Positions 36,483 through 46,217 are shown, numbered from the stretch's first letter. The stretch: 64,000 nucleotides of DNA from Roseomonas alba (GCF_019430885.1 NZ_JAHYBZ010000003.1:124001-188000); one strand, 5' to 3'. Notes: a model not told the origin generated them from the sequence alone. Made by a program: numbers and translations.

Positions 36483-37130
36483 ATGACCCCCACCGCGCCT
36501 GATCTGCCCACCCAGGTCGCGGCGCGGTATCGCGGTCGCTTCGCGCAGGGTTTCGTACGCAGCAAGCTGCGTACCGATCCGATGCTCGGCACACTGCTCG
36601 CGGGACCGCCGCTCGGGGCGGTGCTCGATCTCGGATGCGGGCGCGGGCAGCTTGCGCTGGCCGTGCTGCTGGCGGGGGTGGCGGATAGCGTCACGGGCCT
36701 TGATGCCGATGCGCGCAAGATCGCGGCGGGGCAGGACGCGGCGGGCGATCTGGCCGCATCCTTTCGCACGGCCGATATCGCGGAGGCCGCGCTGCCGCCG
36801 GCCGATACGGTGCTGCTGATCGACGTGCTCTACCAGATGCCGCCCGGCCGGCAGGAGGCGTTGCTCGGCCGCCTCGCGCAGCATGGGGCGCGGCGCGTCG
36901 TGATCCGCGCCTTCGATCCTGACCGCGGCTGGCGCAGCACGGTCGGCCGCACGATGGAAACCGCGCGCCGGCTCGTCGGGGCCGATCTCGGCCGGCGCGG
37001 AGTCATCGCGCCTCGGCCTCTCGACGATCTGGCCGCGCCGCTGCGCGCGGCGGGATATGCGGTGTCGATCACACCACCGTCGGCTGGCACGCTGCTGCCG
37101 AATGTGCTTCTGCTTGCGCAACGCCCATGA
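36483..37130 (+). CDS. SAM-dependent methyltransferase
   Basis: This 215-residue class I methyltransferase-fold protein shows the SAM motif AVLDLGCGRGQLAL near residue 46, an acidic LDADARK post-motif and DTVLLIDVLYQMPP near 108. The substrate is unknown. The ATG follows the 230-bp repeat directly; no strong ribosome-binding site is seen (CCCACCGCGC before it), so its translation or transcription may depend on the repeat region. Its stop overlaps the next gene as ATGA. Confidence 0.85.
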   Translation: MTPTAPDLPTQVAARYRGRFAQGFVRSKLRTDPMLGTLLAGPPLGAVLDLGCGRGQLALAVLLAGVADSVTGLDADARKIAAGQDAAGDLAASFRTADIAEAALPPADTVLLIDVLYQMPPGRQEALLGRLAQHGARRVVIRAFDPDRGWRSTVGRTMETARRLVGADLGRRGVIAPRPLDDLAAPLRAAGYAVSITPPSAGTLLPNVLLLAQRP

Positions 37131-37975
37131 TCCGACGCCTCGCCCCCCTGCTCCTCTGCGCTGCCGCGACGCTGCCGGCGCAGGCCCAGCAATTGCCCGT
37201 CTTCGAGGTCGGCATTGCCGGCGGCGGCGGGTCCGTGCCGGCTTATCCGGCCTCCAGCCAGAACCAGTGGCGGGGCCTGCTCGTCCCCTACCTGATCTAT
37301 CGTGGCGACATCTTCCGCGCCGATGATGGCGGGGTGCGCGCGCGCACCAGCCTGTCGGACGGCGTCGAGCTGTCGGTCAGCGCCTCGGGCGGGTTCCATG
37401 CCGCGTCGAGCGACATCACGGTGCGCGAGGGCATGCCCGACCTCGACTGGCTGGGGGAAATCGGGCCGAATCTCCGATTCATCCTCTGGCGCGGGGACTA
37501 TGAAGCCTCGCCGGCGCGGCTGGTGGTGGATGCGCCGGTGCGGGCGGTCTTCTCGACCGACTGGTCCTCCATCTCCTTCCGCGGTTTCACCTTCGCGCCC
37601 GACATCGCCTATGAGCGGCTGCATCTCTTCTCCCGCTATGCGCGACTGCGCGTTGCGGCGGGCGTGCTGTTCGGGACGGATCGCTACACCAGCTACTTCT
37701 ACGACGTGGCGCCCGAATACGCGCGGCCAGGGCGACCAGCCTACGATTCCAGCCCCGGCTATGTCGGGGCGCGGCTGACCTTCTCCTACCGCCTGCCGCT
37801 CACCGAGCGCATTTCGGTCGTCGTCGGCGGACGGGTCGAGAACTTCTCCGGCGCCACCAATGCCGGCAGCCCGCTCTATCGCAGCGAATGGAACGGTACG
37901 GTGGTGGCGGGATTCGCCGTCTCCCTGTGGCAGTCGGAAGCGCGGGTGGATGTGTCGAGCGAGCCCTTCGACTGA
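37127..37975 (+). CDS. MipA/OmpV family outer-membrane protein
   Basis: This 282-residue protein has a signal peptide (MIRRLAPLLLCAAATLPAQA region) and beta-barrel character with alternating hydrophobic residues. Family features include the GIAGGGGSVPAYPASSQNQW segment near residue 25 and a closing strand VVAGFAVSLW near the C-terminus. MipA-type proteins scaffold murein-synthesising complexes or serve as small outer-membrane porins. It overlaps the methyltransferase gene by 4 nt, but a shared function is not evident. Confidence 0.88.
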   Translation: MIRRLAPLLLCAAATLPAQAQQLPVFEVGIAGGGGSVPAYPASSQNQWRGLLVPYLIYRGDIFRADDGGVRARTSLSDGVELSVSASGGFHAASSDITVREGMPDLDWLGEIGPNLRFILWRGDYEASPARLVVDAPVRAVFSTDWSSISFRGFTFAPDIAYERLHLFSRYARLRVAAGVLFGTDRYTSYFYDVAPEYARPGRPAYDSSPGYVGARLTFSYRLPLTERISVVVGGRVENFSGATNAGSPLYRSEWNGTVVAGFAVSLWQSEARVDVSSEPFD

Positions 37976-38052
37976 CCGCCGCACGGGATACCACGCGGAA
38001 GGATTGTCGCTTGGGCAGCGGTTTGAGCAAAGTCATCGCAAACCGGTCGCAA

Positions 38053-38094
38053 AATAGGCAAACTTTGTCTAACCTATTGAATTAGACTGATAAT
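38053..38094 (+). promoter_or_regulatory. Predicted promoter with overlapping dyad operator upstream of the tandem binding-protein genes
   Basis: An AT-rich island in GC-rich DNA carries a candidate -35 TTGTCT (38065-38070) and -10 GATAAT (38089-38094) with 18-bp spacing. Two dyads overlap it: GTCTAA-N9-TTAGAC (38067-38087) in the spacer, and AATAGG-N14-CCTATT (38053-38078). A repressor bound there would block RNA polymerase. The first binding-protein gene starts 75 nt downstream of the -10. No candidate regulator gene is adjacent. Confidence 0.55.
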
Positions 38095-38169
38095 TGGTTA
38101 TTTCGCAGTTGCGAGATGACCCGGCGCATTCCTAGCCTGGGGTTTCACACGCCTGCCCCGGGAGTTTCC

Positions 38170-39795
38170 ATGACGCTGTCCCGCCGTTCCCTTATCGCCG
38201 CTCCGGCGCTTCTGCCCGCGCTGGCATTCGACGCCCAGGCCCAGGTCGCCCCGGTGCGCGGCGGCACGCTGATCTACCTGGAGCAGCAGACCTATTCGAA
38301 CCTCTACCCCCCCGCAGGCGGGCATTACCCGGCCGGCGGCGTGCTGAACCAGATCACCGACAAGCTGACCTGGCAGAACCCGCAGACCCTCGCGATCGAG
38401 CCCTGGATCGCCGAAAGCTGGACGATCAACGCCGACGCCACCGAATACGTCTTCAAGCTGCGTCCGGGCGTCACCTTCTCCGACGGTGCAAAGCTCGACG
38501 CCGAGGCCGTGGCGAAGAACTACGACACCTATGGCCGCGGCAATCGCGAGCTGCGCCATTCGGTTTCCGAGGTCATCACCAACTACGACCGCAGCGAGGT
38601 GATCGACCCGCTGACGATCCGTTTCCTGTTCAAGGCGCCCTCGCCGGGCTTTCTGCAGGGGACCTCGGTGATCGGGTCGGGTCTCGTCTCGCCCGCGACG
38701 CTCGCCCTGCCCTTCGACCAGATGGGCGATGCGACGAAGATCATCGGCTCGGGGCCCTTCGTCGTAACGCGGCAGGTGCTGGGGCGCGAGCTCGTGCTGA
38801 ACGCCCGCCCGGATTATGCCTGGGGTCCGAAGACCCATCCGCATCAGGGCCGCGCGCTGCTCGATACGGTGCGCATGATCGTCAATGGGGAGGACAGCGT
38901 GCGCGTGGGCGCGGTGCTGTCCGGCCAGGCGCATGTCGCGCGGCAGATCCCGGCCTTCGACGAGGCGCGCATTCAGGGCCGCGGCTTCCAGGTCTTCGCG
39001 CCGCCGACGCGCGGGGTGAACAATTCGATCACCTTCCGCCCCGACAATCCGCTGGTCGCCGATATCCGCGTCCGCCGTGCCCTGCTGCACGGGACCAATG
39101 CGCAGGAGGTGGTGGAGACGCTGCTCTCGCCGAACTATCCGCGCGCGACCTCCGTCATCGCCGCGACGGCGCAGGGCCATGTGAACCTGTCCGACAGGCT
39201 GGCTTACGACCCGGTGCTCGCCGCGCGGCTGCTGGAGGAGGCCGGCTGGACCCACGGTCCGAACGGCGTCCGCACGAAGGAGGGGCAGGAACTCGCCCTT
39301 GCCGCCTATGAGAGCCCCAATTACGCGCGCAGCCGGGACACCATGCAGCTCATTGCCCAGCAATGGGGACGGCTCGGCGTGAAGCTGTCGGTGCTGGCCG
39401 GGGATCTCGGCTCACGTGCGGTGGACAGCCTCGATCCCGCGAAGACGCCGATCGCCCCGGCCATGGTCGGCCGTGCCGATCCGGATGTGATCCGCAGCAA
39501 CTACTACCCGACCACGCGCAACATGCTGCTCCAGACCGGCGGCGTCAGCCGCAAGGTGCAGAGCTTCAGCGACCCCACGCTGAATGCGCAGCTCGACGCC
39601 ATCGCATCCGAACCCGACCAGGCGAAGCGCCTGGCGCTGGTGGCGGAGGTCCAGCGCACCCTGATCGACCAGGCCTATGTGATCCCGCTCTTCGAGGAAC
39701 CGCAGGTCTTCGCCGGGTCGCCCCGCCTGCGCGGCATGGATTTCGAGGCGGTGGGACGGCCGAGCTTCTACGGCGCCTGGCTCGCGCCGCGATGA
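38170..39795 (+). CDS. ABC transporter substrate-binding protein 1, KPN_01854-type
   Basis: This 541-residue SBP_bac_5 protein starts MTLSRRSLIAAPALLPALAF, a Tat-like signal, and continues with RGGTLIYLEQQTYSNLYPP, typical of the KPN_01854 binding-protein family found beside luciferase-like monooxygenases. It is about three quarters identical by eye to the next gene product, so the pair is a tandem duplication. The segment GVNNSITFRPDNPLVADIRVRRALLHGTN is shared between them. No transporter genes lie between; both probably serve the permeases at 41.6-43.5 kb. Start at ATG 38170. Confidence 0.9.
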   Translation: MTLSRRSLIAAPALLPALAFDAQAQVAPVRGGTLIYLEQQTYSNLYPPAGGHYPAGGVLNQITDKLTWQNPQTLAIEPWIAESWTINADATEYVFKLRPGVTFSDGAKLDAEAVAKNYDTYGRGNRELRHSVSEVITNYDRSEVIDPLTIRFLFKAPSPGFLQGTSVIGSGLVSPATLALPFDQMGDATKIIGSGPFVVTRQVLGRELVLNARPDYAWGPKTHPHQGRALLDTVRMIVNGEDSVRVGAVLSGQAHVARQIPAFDEARIQGRGFQVFAPPTRGVNNSITFRPDNPLVADIRVRRALLHGTNAQEVVETLLSPNYPRATSVIAATAQGHVNLSDRLAYDPVLAARLLEEAGWTHGPNGVRTKEGQELALAAYESPNYARSRDTMQLIAQQWGRLGVKLSVLAGDLGSRAVDSLDPAKTPIAPAMVGRADPDVIRSNYYPTTRNMLLQTGGVSRKVQSFSDPTLNAQLDAIASEPDQAKRLALVAEVQRTLIDQAYVIPLFEEPQVFAGSPRLRGMDFEAVGRPSFYGAWLAPR

Positions 39796-39974
39796 GGGGT
39801 GCTTTCTCTGCCTGCCTGCGATTTGGGCGACGATCTTCCAGGATGACGAAATTTTGGAGCAAGTCCGTCTGCGCAGCCCAAATTCTGTAGGAAATTATCG
39901 TCTTTTCGTTGAATCCGCCAAATCCCGGCCACTACGCTCGCTGGCGTTCCTGGCCCGCTGATCGAGGAGCTGTC

Positions 39975-41606
39975 ATGAGCACCACCCGCCGCAGCCTGCT
40001 TGCCGCCCCCGCCCTGCTGCCAGCGCTCGCGCTGTCGCGCGAGGCCTCCGCCCAGGCTGCCCCGGTGCGCGGCGGCACGCTGATCTATCTGGAACAGCAG
40101 ACCTACACGAACCTCTACCCGCCGGCGGGCGGCTTCTATCCGAACAGCGGCGTGCTCAATCAGATTACCGACAAGCTGACCTACCAGAACCCCCGGACGC
40201 TCGATATCGAGCCCTGGATCGCCGAGAGCTGGACAGTCAACGCCACCGCCACGGAATACGTCTTCAAGCTCCGCCCGGGTGTGACCTTCTCGGATGGCAC
40301 GCCAGTGGACGCGGCGGCGGTGGCGAAGAACTACGATGTCTTCGGCCTGGGCGACCGCACGCTGCGCCACCCGGTTTCCGAGGTCATCACCAATTACGAG
40401 CGCAGCGAAGTGGTCGATCCGCTGACCGTCCGCTTCCTGTTCAAGGCGCCCTCGCCGGGCTTCCTGCAAGGGACTTCGGTGATCGGCGGCGGGCTGGTCT
40501 CGCTGCGCACCCTGGCGCTGCCCTTCGATCAGCTCGGCGACGCGACCAAGATCATCGGGTCCGGCCCCTTCACCGTGGCGCGGCAGGTGCTGGGGCGCGA
40601 GCTCGTGCTCAACGCCCGCCCGGACTATGCCTGGGGCCCGAAGAATCATCCGCATCAGGGCCGCGCCCTGCTGGATTCCATCCGCATCATCGTCACCGGC
40701 GAGGACAGCGTGCGCATCGGCGGGCTGCTCGCGGGCCAGGCCCATGTGATCCGCCAGATCCAGGCCTATGACGAGGAGCGCGTGAAGAGCCGAGGCTTCC
40801 AGATCTTCGCGCCCTCTACCCGCGGCGTGAACAATTCCATCGCCTTCCGCCCGGACAACCCGCTGGTCGCCGACATCCGCGTCCGCCGCGCCCTGCTGCA
40901 CGCGACGAATGCGGCGGAGGTGGTGAGCACGCTGTTCTCGGCGAACTACCCACAGGCGACCTCGGTCATCGCCTCGACCGCGCAGGGCTATGTGAACCTG
41001 TCGGGTATGCTGGCCTTCGACCCCGCCCTGTCGGCGCGGCTGCTGGATGAGGCCGGCTGGACCCTGGGCGCGAGCGGTGTGCGCGCGAAGGACGGGCAGG
41101 AGCTGGTGCTCACCGCCTATGAATCGCCGCCGCAGCCGCGCAACAAGGACACGCTGCAGCTCGTCTCCCAGCAATGGGCGCGGGTGGGCGTGAAGCTGAA
41201 CGTGCTGGCGGGCGATCTCGGCTCGCGCACCGTGGACAGCCTCGATCCGGCGAAGACGCCGGTCGCGCCGGCCATGGTCGGCCGCGCCGATCCCGACGTG
41301 ATCCGGTCCAACTACTACCCCACCACGCGCAACGTGCTGCTGCAGAAGGGCGGCGTCAGTCAGCGCGTGCAGAATTTCCGCGACGACGACCTGAACGCGC
41401 TGCTCGAAGCCATCGCCTCCGAGACCGATCCCGCGAAGCGCCTGTCGCTGACCGGGGATGTGCAGCGCTACATCCTCGACAAGGCCTATGTCATCCCGCT
41501 GTTCGAGGAGCCGCAGGTCTTCGCCGCCGCCCCGCGCGTGCGCGGCTTCGGCTTCGAGGCGGTGGGCCGCCCGTCCTTCTACGGCACCTGGCTCGCCGCG
41601 CGATGA
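39975..41606 (+). CDS. ABC transporter substrate-binding protein 2, KPN_01854-type
   Basis: This 543-residue paralogue of the preceding protein has a Tat-like signal (TTRRSLLAAPALLP) and the same RGGTLIYLEQQTYTNLYPP opening. GAGGAGCTGTC before ATG 39975 serves as ribosome-binding site. A separate AT-rich 179-bp spacer lies upstream and includes a TTTGG...CCAAA dyad around 39854-39882, so it may have its own promoter. The stop overlaps the permease start as ATGA, making it the copy directly coupled to the transporter. The substrate is unknown; linked oxidoreductases suggest an organosulfur or similar small compound, by inference. Confidence 0.92.
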   Translation: MSTTRRSLLAAPALLPALALSREASAQAAPVRGGTLIYLEQQTYTNLYPPAGGFYPNSGVLNQITDKLTYQNPRTLDIEPWIAESWTVNATATEYVFKLRPGVTFSDGTPVDAAAVAKNYDVFGLGDRTLRHPVSEVITNYERSEVVDPLTVRFLFKAPSPGFLQGTSVIGGGLVSLRTLALPFDQLGDATKIIGSGPFTVARQVLGRELVLNARPDYAWGPKNHPHQGRALLDSIRIIVTGEDSVRIGGLLAGQAHVIRQIQAYDEERVKSRGFQIFAPSTRGVNNSIAFRPDNPLVADIRVRRALLHATNAAEVVSTLFSANYPQATSVIASTAQGYVNLSGMLAFDPALSARLLDEAGWTLGASGVRAKDGQELVLTAYESPPQPRNKDTLQLVSQQWARVGVKLNVLAGDLGSRTVDSLDPAKTPVAPAMVGRADPDVIRSNYYPTTRNVLLQKGGVSQRVQNFRDDDLNALLEAIASETDPAKRLSLTGDVQRYILDKAYVIPLFEEPQVFAAAPRVRGFGFEAVGRPSFYGTWLAAR

Positions 41607-42544
41607 CCCGGCACCTCGCGCAGCGCATCGCCCAGGCGCTGCTGGTCCTGCTCGCCGCCTTCACCGTCGCCTTCGTGCTGTTGCAGGCGTTGCCGGGCGA
41701 TGCCGTGCTGATCAAGTTCCTCGGTTCCGAGATGGGACTGACCGCGGACCAGATCGCCGAACTGCGCGTCGCCTACGGTGCCGATGCGCCGATCTGGGAG
41801 CAGTACCTGCACACGCTGGGCAATTTTCTGCGCGGGGATTTCGGCTATTCCATCCGCTCCGGCGTGCCGGTGTCGCAACTGCTGACCGAGAACCTCCCCT
41901 CGACGCTGCGGCTCTCCCTGCTGGCGCTGGCTGCGGCCTGCGCGGTCGCGGTGCTGCTCGCGTTGCTCAGCCAGGTCGAGGGCTTCGGCTGGGTGCGCGC
42001 CGTGGCGCGGTCCATGCCGTCCTTCTTCGTCGCGGTGCCGGTCTTCTGGCTCGGCATCATGCTGATCCAGGTGTTCTCCTTCCAGCTCGGCCTGGTCTCG
42101 GTCATCGCGCCCGAGCCCTGGGAGGAGCTGATCCTGCCCGTCTTCACCCTGGCCGTGCCAATCTCCGCACCCCTCGCCCAGGTTCTGATCCGCAACATCG
42201 ACGCGGTGTTCGGCGAGCCCTTCGTCGCCGTCGCCCGCGCCAAGGGCGCGCGGCACCAATGGGTGTTGTGGCGCCACGTGGTGCGCAACGCCATGCCACC
42301 CACCCTGACCATGGCCGGCGTGCTGTTCGGCGAGTTGCTGGGCGGCGCGGTGGTGACGGAAACGGTGTTCGGTCTCGGCGGGCTGGGCGGCATGACGCAA
42401 CAGGCGGTGGCGAACCAGGACGTTGCGGTGCTGCAGGCGATTGTCGTGCTGTCCGCAACCGCCTTCGTGACCATCAGCCTGGCGGTCGACCTGGTGATGC
42501 CCCTGCTGGACCCGCGACTGTCGCGGGCGGTGAGCGCGGTCTGA
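41603..42544 (+). CDS. ABC transporter permease, DppB type
   Basis: This 313-residue inner-membrane protein has about six helices, LLQALPGDAV near residue 27 (DppB-class N-terminal motif), and the EAA-loop ARAKGARHQWVLWRHVVRNA near 210. It pairs with the DppC-like permease after a 136-bp gap. ATG 41603 overlaps the binding-protein stop. Long frames in other registers over this region are shadows. Confidence 0.92.
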   Translation: MTRHLAQRIAQALLVLLAAFTVAFVLLQALPGDAVLIKFLGSEMGLTADQIAELRVAYGADAPIWEQYLHTLGNFLRGDFGYSIRSGVPVSQLLTENLPSTLRLSLLALAAACAVAVLLALLSQVEGFGWVRAVARSMPSFFVAVPVFWLGIMLIQVFSFQLGLVSVIAPEPWEELILPVFTLAVPISAPLAQVLIRNIDAVFGEPFVAVARAKGARHQWVLWRHVVRNAMPPTLTMAGVLFGELLGGAVVTETVFGLGGLGGMTQQAVANQDVAVLQAIVVLSATAFVTISLAVDLVMPLLDPRLSRAVSAV

Positions 42545-42680
42545 TGCGAACCATCGTCGTATCAGAGGGCCGCCGCCCCTCCGATTGCCACCGGCGGCAG
42601 CAAGTCAGTCATCAGGAAGGTCTCTCGGCCTTCGCCGGCAAGGCCTCTCCAACTCTCCCGCGTCGCAAAGGGACCACCCC

Positions 42681-43517
42681 ATGAGCGGTGCCGCCCTCCC
42701 CCTGCGCGCCGCTCGCGCGCTGCGTCTCCCGCCCTTGGGATTGGTGCTCGCCTGGGCCATGGTCGCCCTCGTCATGGCCTGGGCCATCGCGCCCGGCCTG
42801 TTCGCCTGGCAGAGCCCGTTGCAGGGCATCTCCGGCAGCCAGCTCGCCGAGCCCAGCGCGCAGCATTGGCTCGGCACCGATGGTCTCGGGCGCGACATGT
42901 ATGCGCGCGTCGTCTATGGCGCGCGGGAATCGCTGCTCGGCGCGTTCCTCGCCGTCACGGTGGGGCTGACGCTCGGCACGCTGCTTGGGCTGATCGCCGG
43001 CGCGCGGGGCGGGCTGGTCGATGCGGCGGTGATGCGGCTGGTGGATACGCTGCTCGCCATCCCGTCGCTGCTGCTGTCGCTGTCGGTGATCATCCTGCTC
43101 GGCTTCGGGTCGATCAACGCGGCGATCGCGGTCGGCTTCGTCTCCGTCGCGCATTTCGCGCGGCTGTCGCGCACGGAGGTGCTGCGCGTGCGCCGCGCCG
43201 AATATGTCGAAGCCGCCTTCGGGTCCGGTGGACGCTTCCTCGCCGTGCTGTGGCGGCATGTGCTGCCGAACGCGCTGACTTCGGTGCTGGCGCTCGCCGC
43301 GCTGCAATTCGGTTCGGCGATCCTGGCGCTGGCGACGCTCGGCTTCCTTGGCTACGGCGCGCCGCCGCCCACGCCCGAATGGGGGCTGCTGATCGCGGAG
43401 GGGCGCGACTTCCTCGCCTCCGCCTGGTGGCTCACCTGCGCGCCGGGCGTCGTCGTGGTGCTGGTGGTGCTCTCCGCCGAACGCATCAGCCGCAGCCTGG
43501 GGGCCCGCCGGACATGA
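42681..43517 (+). CDS. ABC transporter permease, DppC type
   Basis: This 278-residue permease shows HWLGTDGLGRDMYARVVYGAR near residue 55 (DppC signature), AAFGSGGRFLAVLWRHVLPN (EAA loop) and LGFLGYGAPPPTPEWG. The 136-bp gap before it has a degenerate GGGGC-like stretch (GGGCCGCCGCCCCTCC near 42567) that may be a worn relic of the 230-bp repeat arm. AAAGGGA precedes the ATG as a weak ribosome-binding site. It overlaps the ATPase gene as ATGA. Confidence 0.92.
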   Translation: MSGAALPLRAARALRLPPLGLVLAWAMVALVMAWAIAPGLFAWQSPLQGISGSQLAEPSAQHWLGTDGLGRDMYARVVYGARESLLGAFLAVTVGLTLGTLLGLIAGARGGLVDAAVMRLVDTLLAIPSLLLSLSVIILLGFGSINAAIAVGFVSVAHFARLSRTEVLRVRRAEYVEAAFGSGGRFLAVLWRHVLPNALTSVLALAALQFGSAILALATLGFLGYGAPPPTPEWGLLIAEGRDFLASAWWLTCAPGVVVVLVVLSAERISRSLGARRT

Positions 43518-45184
43518 ACATGGACCTCGCCGCGCGCCTTTCGCCCGCGCCTGCCACCAACACCAGCGCGCCGCTGCTGGCGGTGGAAGACCTCGCCATC
43601 CGCTATGTCAGCGGCGGCACGTCGCGCCGCGTGGTGGAGGGCGTGTCCTTCACCGTCGCGCCCGGCGAGGTGCTCGCCCTGGTCGGCGAATCCGGCTCTG
43701 GCAAGACCACCACGGCGCAGGCGGTTCTGGGCCTGTTGCCGGCCAACGGCGCAATCGAGAGCGGGTCGATCCGCCTCGACGGGACCGACATCGCGCATTG
43801 GCCGGAACGCAAGCTCGCCGCGCTGCGCGGCGCGCGCATCAGCCTGATCCCGCAGGACCCCACCACCTCGCTGAACCCGGTGCGCACCATCGGGTCGCAG
43901 ATCGCCGAGATCCTGCAGATCCATGGCGAGCGCAACCGCGGCCGCATTCGTGCCCGCGTTCTGGAACTGCTGACCCGCGTCGGCCTGGAACCGGCCGAGA
44001 TGCGCGCGCAGCAGTACCCGCACCAGCTTTCGGGCGGCATGCGCCAGCGCGTGCTGATCGCCATCGCGGTTGCCTTGCGTCCGGGGCTGATCGTCGCCGA
44101 CGAACCCACCTCGGCACTCGACGTGACCGTGCAGCGGCGCGTGCTGGACCTGCTCGACGATCTCCGCCGGGAATACGGCACCGCGGTGCTGCTGGTGACG
44201 CACGATCTCGGCGTCGCGGCCGACCGCGCCGACCGGGTGGTGGTGCTGCGGCAGGGCCGCATCCAGGAAGCCGGCCCGGTGCGCGAGGTGCTCGCCGCGC
44301 CGAAGAGCGAGTATGCGCGCCAGCTCCTGGCCGATGCGCCATCGCTCGCCACGCCCCGCGCGCGGCCCATCGCCCCGCCCACCGCCGGCACCATGCTGAA
44401 GGTCGCGGGGCTGACCCAGCTCTATCCGATGGCCGGAGAACGCAGCCGCGTCTTCCGCGCCGCCGACGACGTGAATTTCGAGGTGCGCGCCGGCACCACC
44501 CATGCGCTCGTTGGTGAATCCGGCTCCGGCAAGACCACCACCGCGCGCTGCATCGCCGGCTTCCTGCGACCCACCTCCGGCACGGTCGAGGTCGGCGGCA
44601 CCGATGTCGCGCAGCTTTCCGGCGAACAGCTCCGCCAGTTCCGCCGCAAGGTGCAGCTCGTCTTCCAGAACCCCTTCGCCTCGCTCGATCCGCGCCAGAC
44701 CATCGGCCAGATCGTCGAGGAACCGCTGTGGAACTTCGACGCCGTCAGTCGGATCGAACGCGAGAACCGCGTCCGCGGCATGATCGAACGCGTCGGCCTG
44801 CCCGATTCCGTGCTCACCCGCCCGCCCGCCGCCCTGTCGGGCGGCCAACGCCAGCGCGTGGCCATCGCCCGCGCCCTGGTGCTGAAGCCCCGCGTGGTGG
44901 TGCTGGATGAGGCCGTCTCGGCGCTGGACGTGACCGTGCAGGCCCGTATCCTGGAACTCCTCGACGAGTTGCAGCGGGAACTGGGCCTCACCTATGTCTT
45001 CGTCTCGCACGACCTTGCCGTGGTGCGGCTGATCGCCGACACCGTCTCCGTGATGCGCTCCGGCCAGGTGGTGGAATCCGGGCCGGTCGAGACGGTGTTC
45101 CACAACCCGGCCAACGACTACACGCGCGACCTGATCGCGGCCATTCCCGGCAGCGCAGGCGCAGCAGGAAAGGCAGCGCCATGA
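43514..45184 (+). CDS. ABC transporter fused double ATPase, Dpp/Opp type
   Basis: This 556-residue protein has two ABC domains: about residues 20-265 with GESGSGKTTT, LSGGMRQRV and VADEPTSALDV; and 295-545 with GESGSGKTTT, LSGGQRQRV and LDEAVSALDV. It is the energy unit for the two upstream permeases, like GsiA. The second Walker B reads DEAVS where DEPVS is common. Its stop overlaps the monooxygenase start, linking import and oxidation genes in one operon. Confidence 0.94.
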   Translation: MNMDLAARLSPAPATNTSAPLLAVEDLAIRYVSGGTSRRVVEGVSFTVAPGEVLALVGESGSGKTTTAQAVLGLLPANGAIESGSIRLDGTDIAHWPERKLAALRGARISLIPQDPTTSLNPVRTIGSQIAEILQIHGERNRGRIRARVLELLTRVGLEPAEMRAQQYPHQLSGGMRQRVLIAIAVALRPGLIVADEPTSALDVTVQRRVLDLLDDLRREYGTAVLLVTHDLGVAADRADRVVVLRQGRIQEAGPVREVLAAPKSEYARQLLADAPSLATPRARPIAPPTAGTMLKVAGLTQLYPMAGERSRVFRAADDVNFEVRAGTTHALVGESGSGKTTTARCIAGFLRPTSGTVEVGGTDVAQLSGEQLRQFRRKVQLVFQNPFASLDPRQTIGQIVEEPLWNFDAVSRIERENRVRGMIERVGLPDSVLTRPPAALSGGQRQRVAIARALVLKPRVVVLDEAVSALDVTVQARILELLDELQRELGLTYVFVSHDLAVVRLIADTVSVMRSGQVVESGPVETVFHNPANDYTRDLIAAIPGSAGAAGKAAP

Positions 45185-46197
45185 AGCTCGGCTTCTTCAC
45201 CCGAGTGCTCGATGAGGGAAGTGCGGCGGAACGCTACCGCTGCGCCCTCGCCCAGATCCGCCACGCCGAGGCGCAGGGCTTCGACAGTGCCTGGGTGGCG
45301 CAACACCATTTCCACGAATTCGAGGGCGGGCTGCCCTCCCCCTTCGTGCTGCTGGCCCAGGCCGCGGCGCTGACCTCGCGCATCCGTCTCGCCACCGGCA
45401 TCGTCACCCTGCCGATGGAAATGCCGATCCGCGTTGCCGAGGACGCGATCGTCCTTGACCTGATTTCGAACGGGCGCCTGGAACTCGGCGTCGGCTCGGG
45501 GGGCAATCCGGAAGCCTTCGCCGCCTTCGGCCTGAAGGATGCCGACCGCCGCACCGTCTTCGCCGAAAAGCTCGACGAGCTGCTCGGCGCGCTGCGCGGC
45601 GATGCGCTGAAGGGTGGCGACCACGTCTATCCCTCACACCCGGCGCTGCTGGATCGGATGTGGTACGCGACCTTCTCGGTCGATGGGTCGCGCACAGCGG
45701 GCAAGCTCGGCATGGGCCTGCTGCTCTCGCGCACCCAGCCGCGCACGAAGGAAGCGCCCGACGCGACGCTCGCCGACATCCAGGACCCGATGGTCGATGC
45801 CTATCTCGAGGCACTGCCCAAGGGTGTCGCGCCGCGCATTCTCGCCTCGCGCTCCGTCTTCGCCACCGATCGCCGCGATGACGCCATGCGCTTCGCCGAG
45901 ATCGGCCTGCAGCGCTACCACAAGCGCCTGGTCTCGCTCGGCCGCGTGCCGGATGCGCCGCGTTCGACCGAGGAAGTCATCCGCCGCCAGGACGTGCATC
46001 TTGGCACGGTCGAGGAGGTGATCGCTTCGCTGAAAGCCGACCGCGTCATGGACCGTGCGACGGAGCTCGCGGTGCAGGTGCATTCGATCGACCCGCCGCA
46101 CCCCTTCGTGCTGCGGTCGATCGAACTGGTGGCGGAAGGCATCGCCCCTGCCTTCGGCTGGAAGCGCGAAGAGGCCGCCGCGGCACGCGCCGCCTGA
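45181..46197 (+). CDS. Luciferase-like FMN-dependent monooxygenase, KPN_01858 family
   Basis: This 338-residue protein has the bacterial luciferase TIM-barrel fold. Motifs: MKLGFFTRVLDEG start, AEAQGFDSAWVAQHHFHEFEGG near residue 32, RIRLATGIVTLP near 68, and NGRLELGVGSGGNPEAF near 100. The class uses reduced FMN and oxygen to oxidise substrates such as alkanesulfonates. It overlaps the ATPase gene as ATGA. NCBI families group this type with KPN_01854 binding proteins and the two following proteins, so the locus is a conserved uptake-oxidation module. An FMN reductase gene is not present nearby. Confidence 0.9.
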   Translation: MKLGFFTRVLDEGSAAERYRCALAQIRHAEAQGFDSAWVAQHHFHEFEGGLPSPFVLLAQAAALTSRIRLATGIVTLPMEMPIRVAEDAIVLDLISNGRLELGVGSGGNPEAFAAFGLKDADRRTVFAEKLDELLGALRGDALKGGDHVYPSHPALLDRMWYATFSVDGSRTAGKLGMGLLLSRTQPRTKEAPDATLADIQDPMVDAYLEALPKGVAPRILASRSVFATDRRDDAMRFAEIGLQRYHKRLVSLGRVPDAPRSTEEVIRRQDVHLGTVEEVIASLKADRVMDRATELAVQVHSIDPPHPFVLRSIELVAEGIAPAFGWKREEAAAARAA

Positions 46198-46217
46198 CGA
46201 CAAGGAACCAAGAATCA

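Noticed and set aside
38170-41606. Assembly artefact behind the tandem binding proteins
   Set aside because: The two copies differ throughout, including spacers and signal peptides, so they are diverged paralogues, not a duplicated read.
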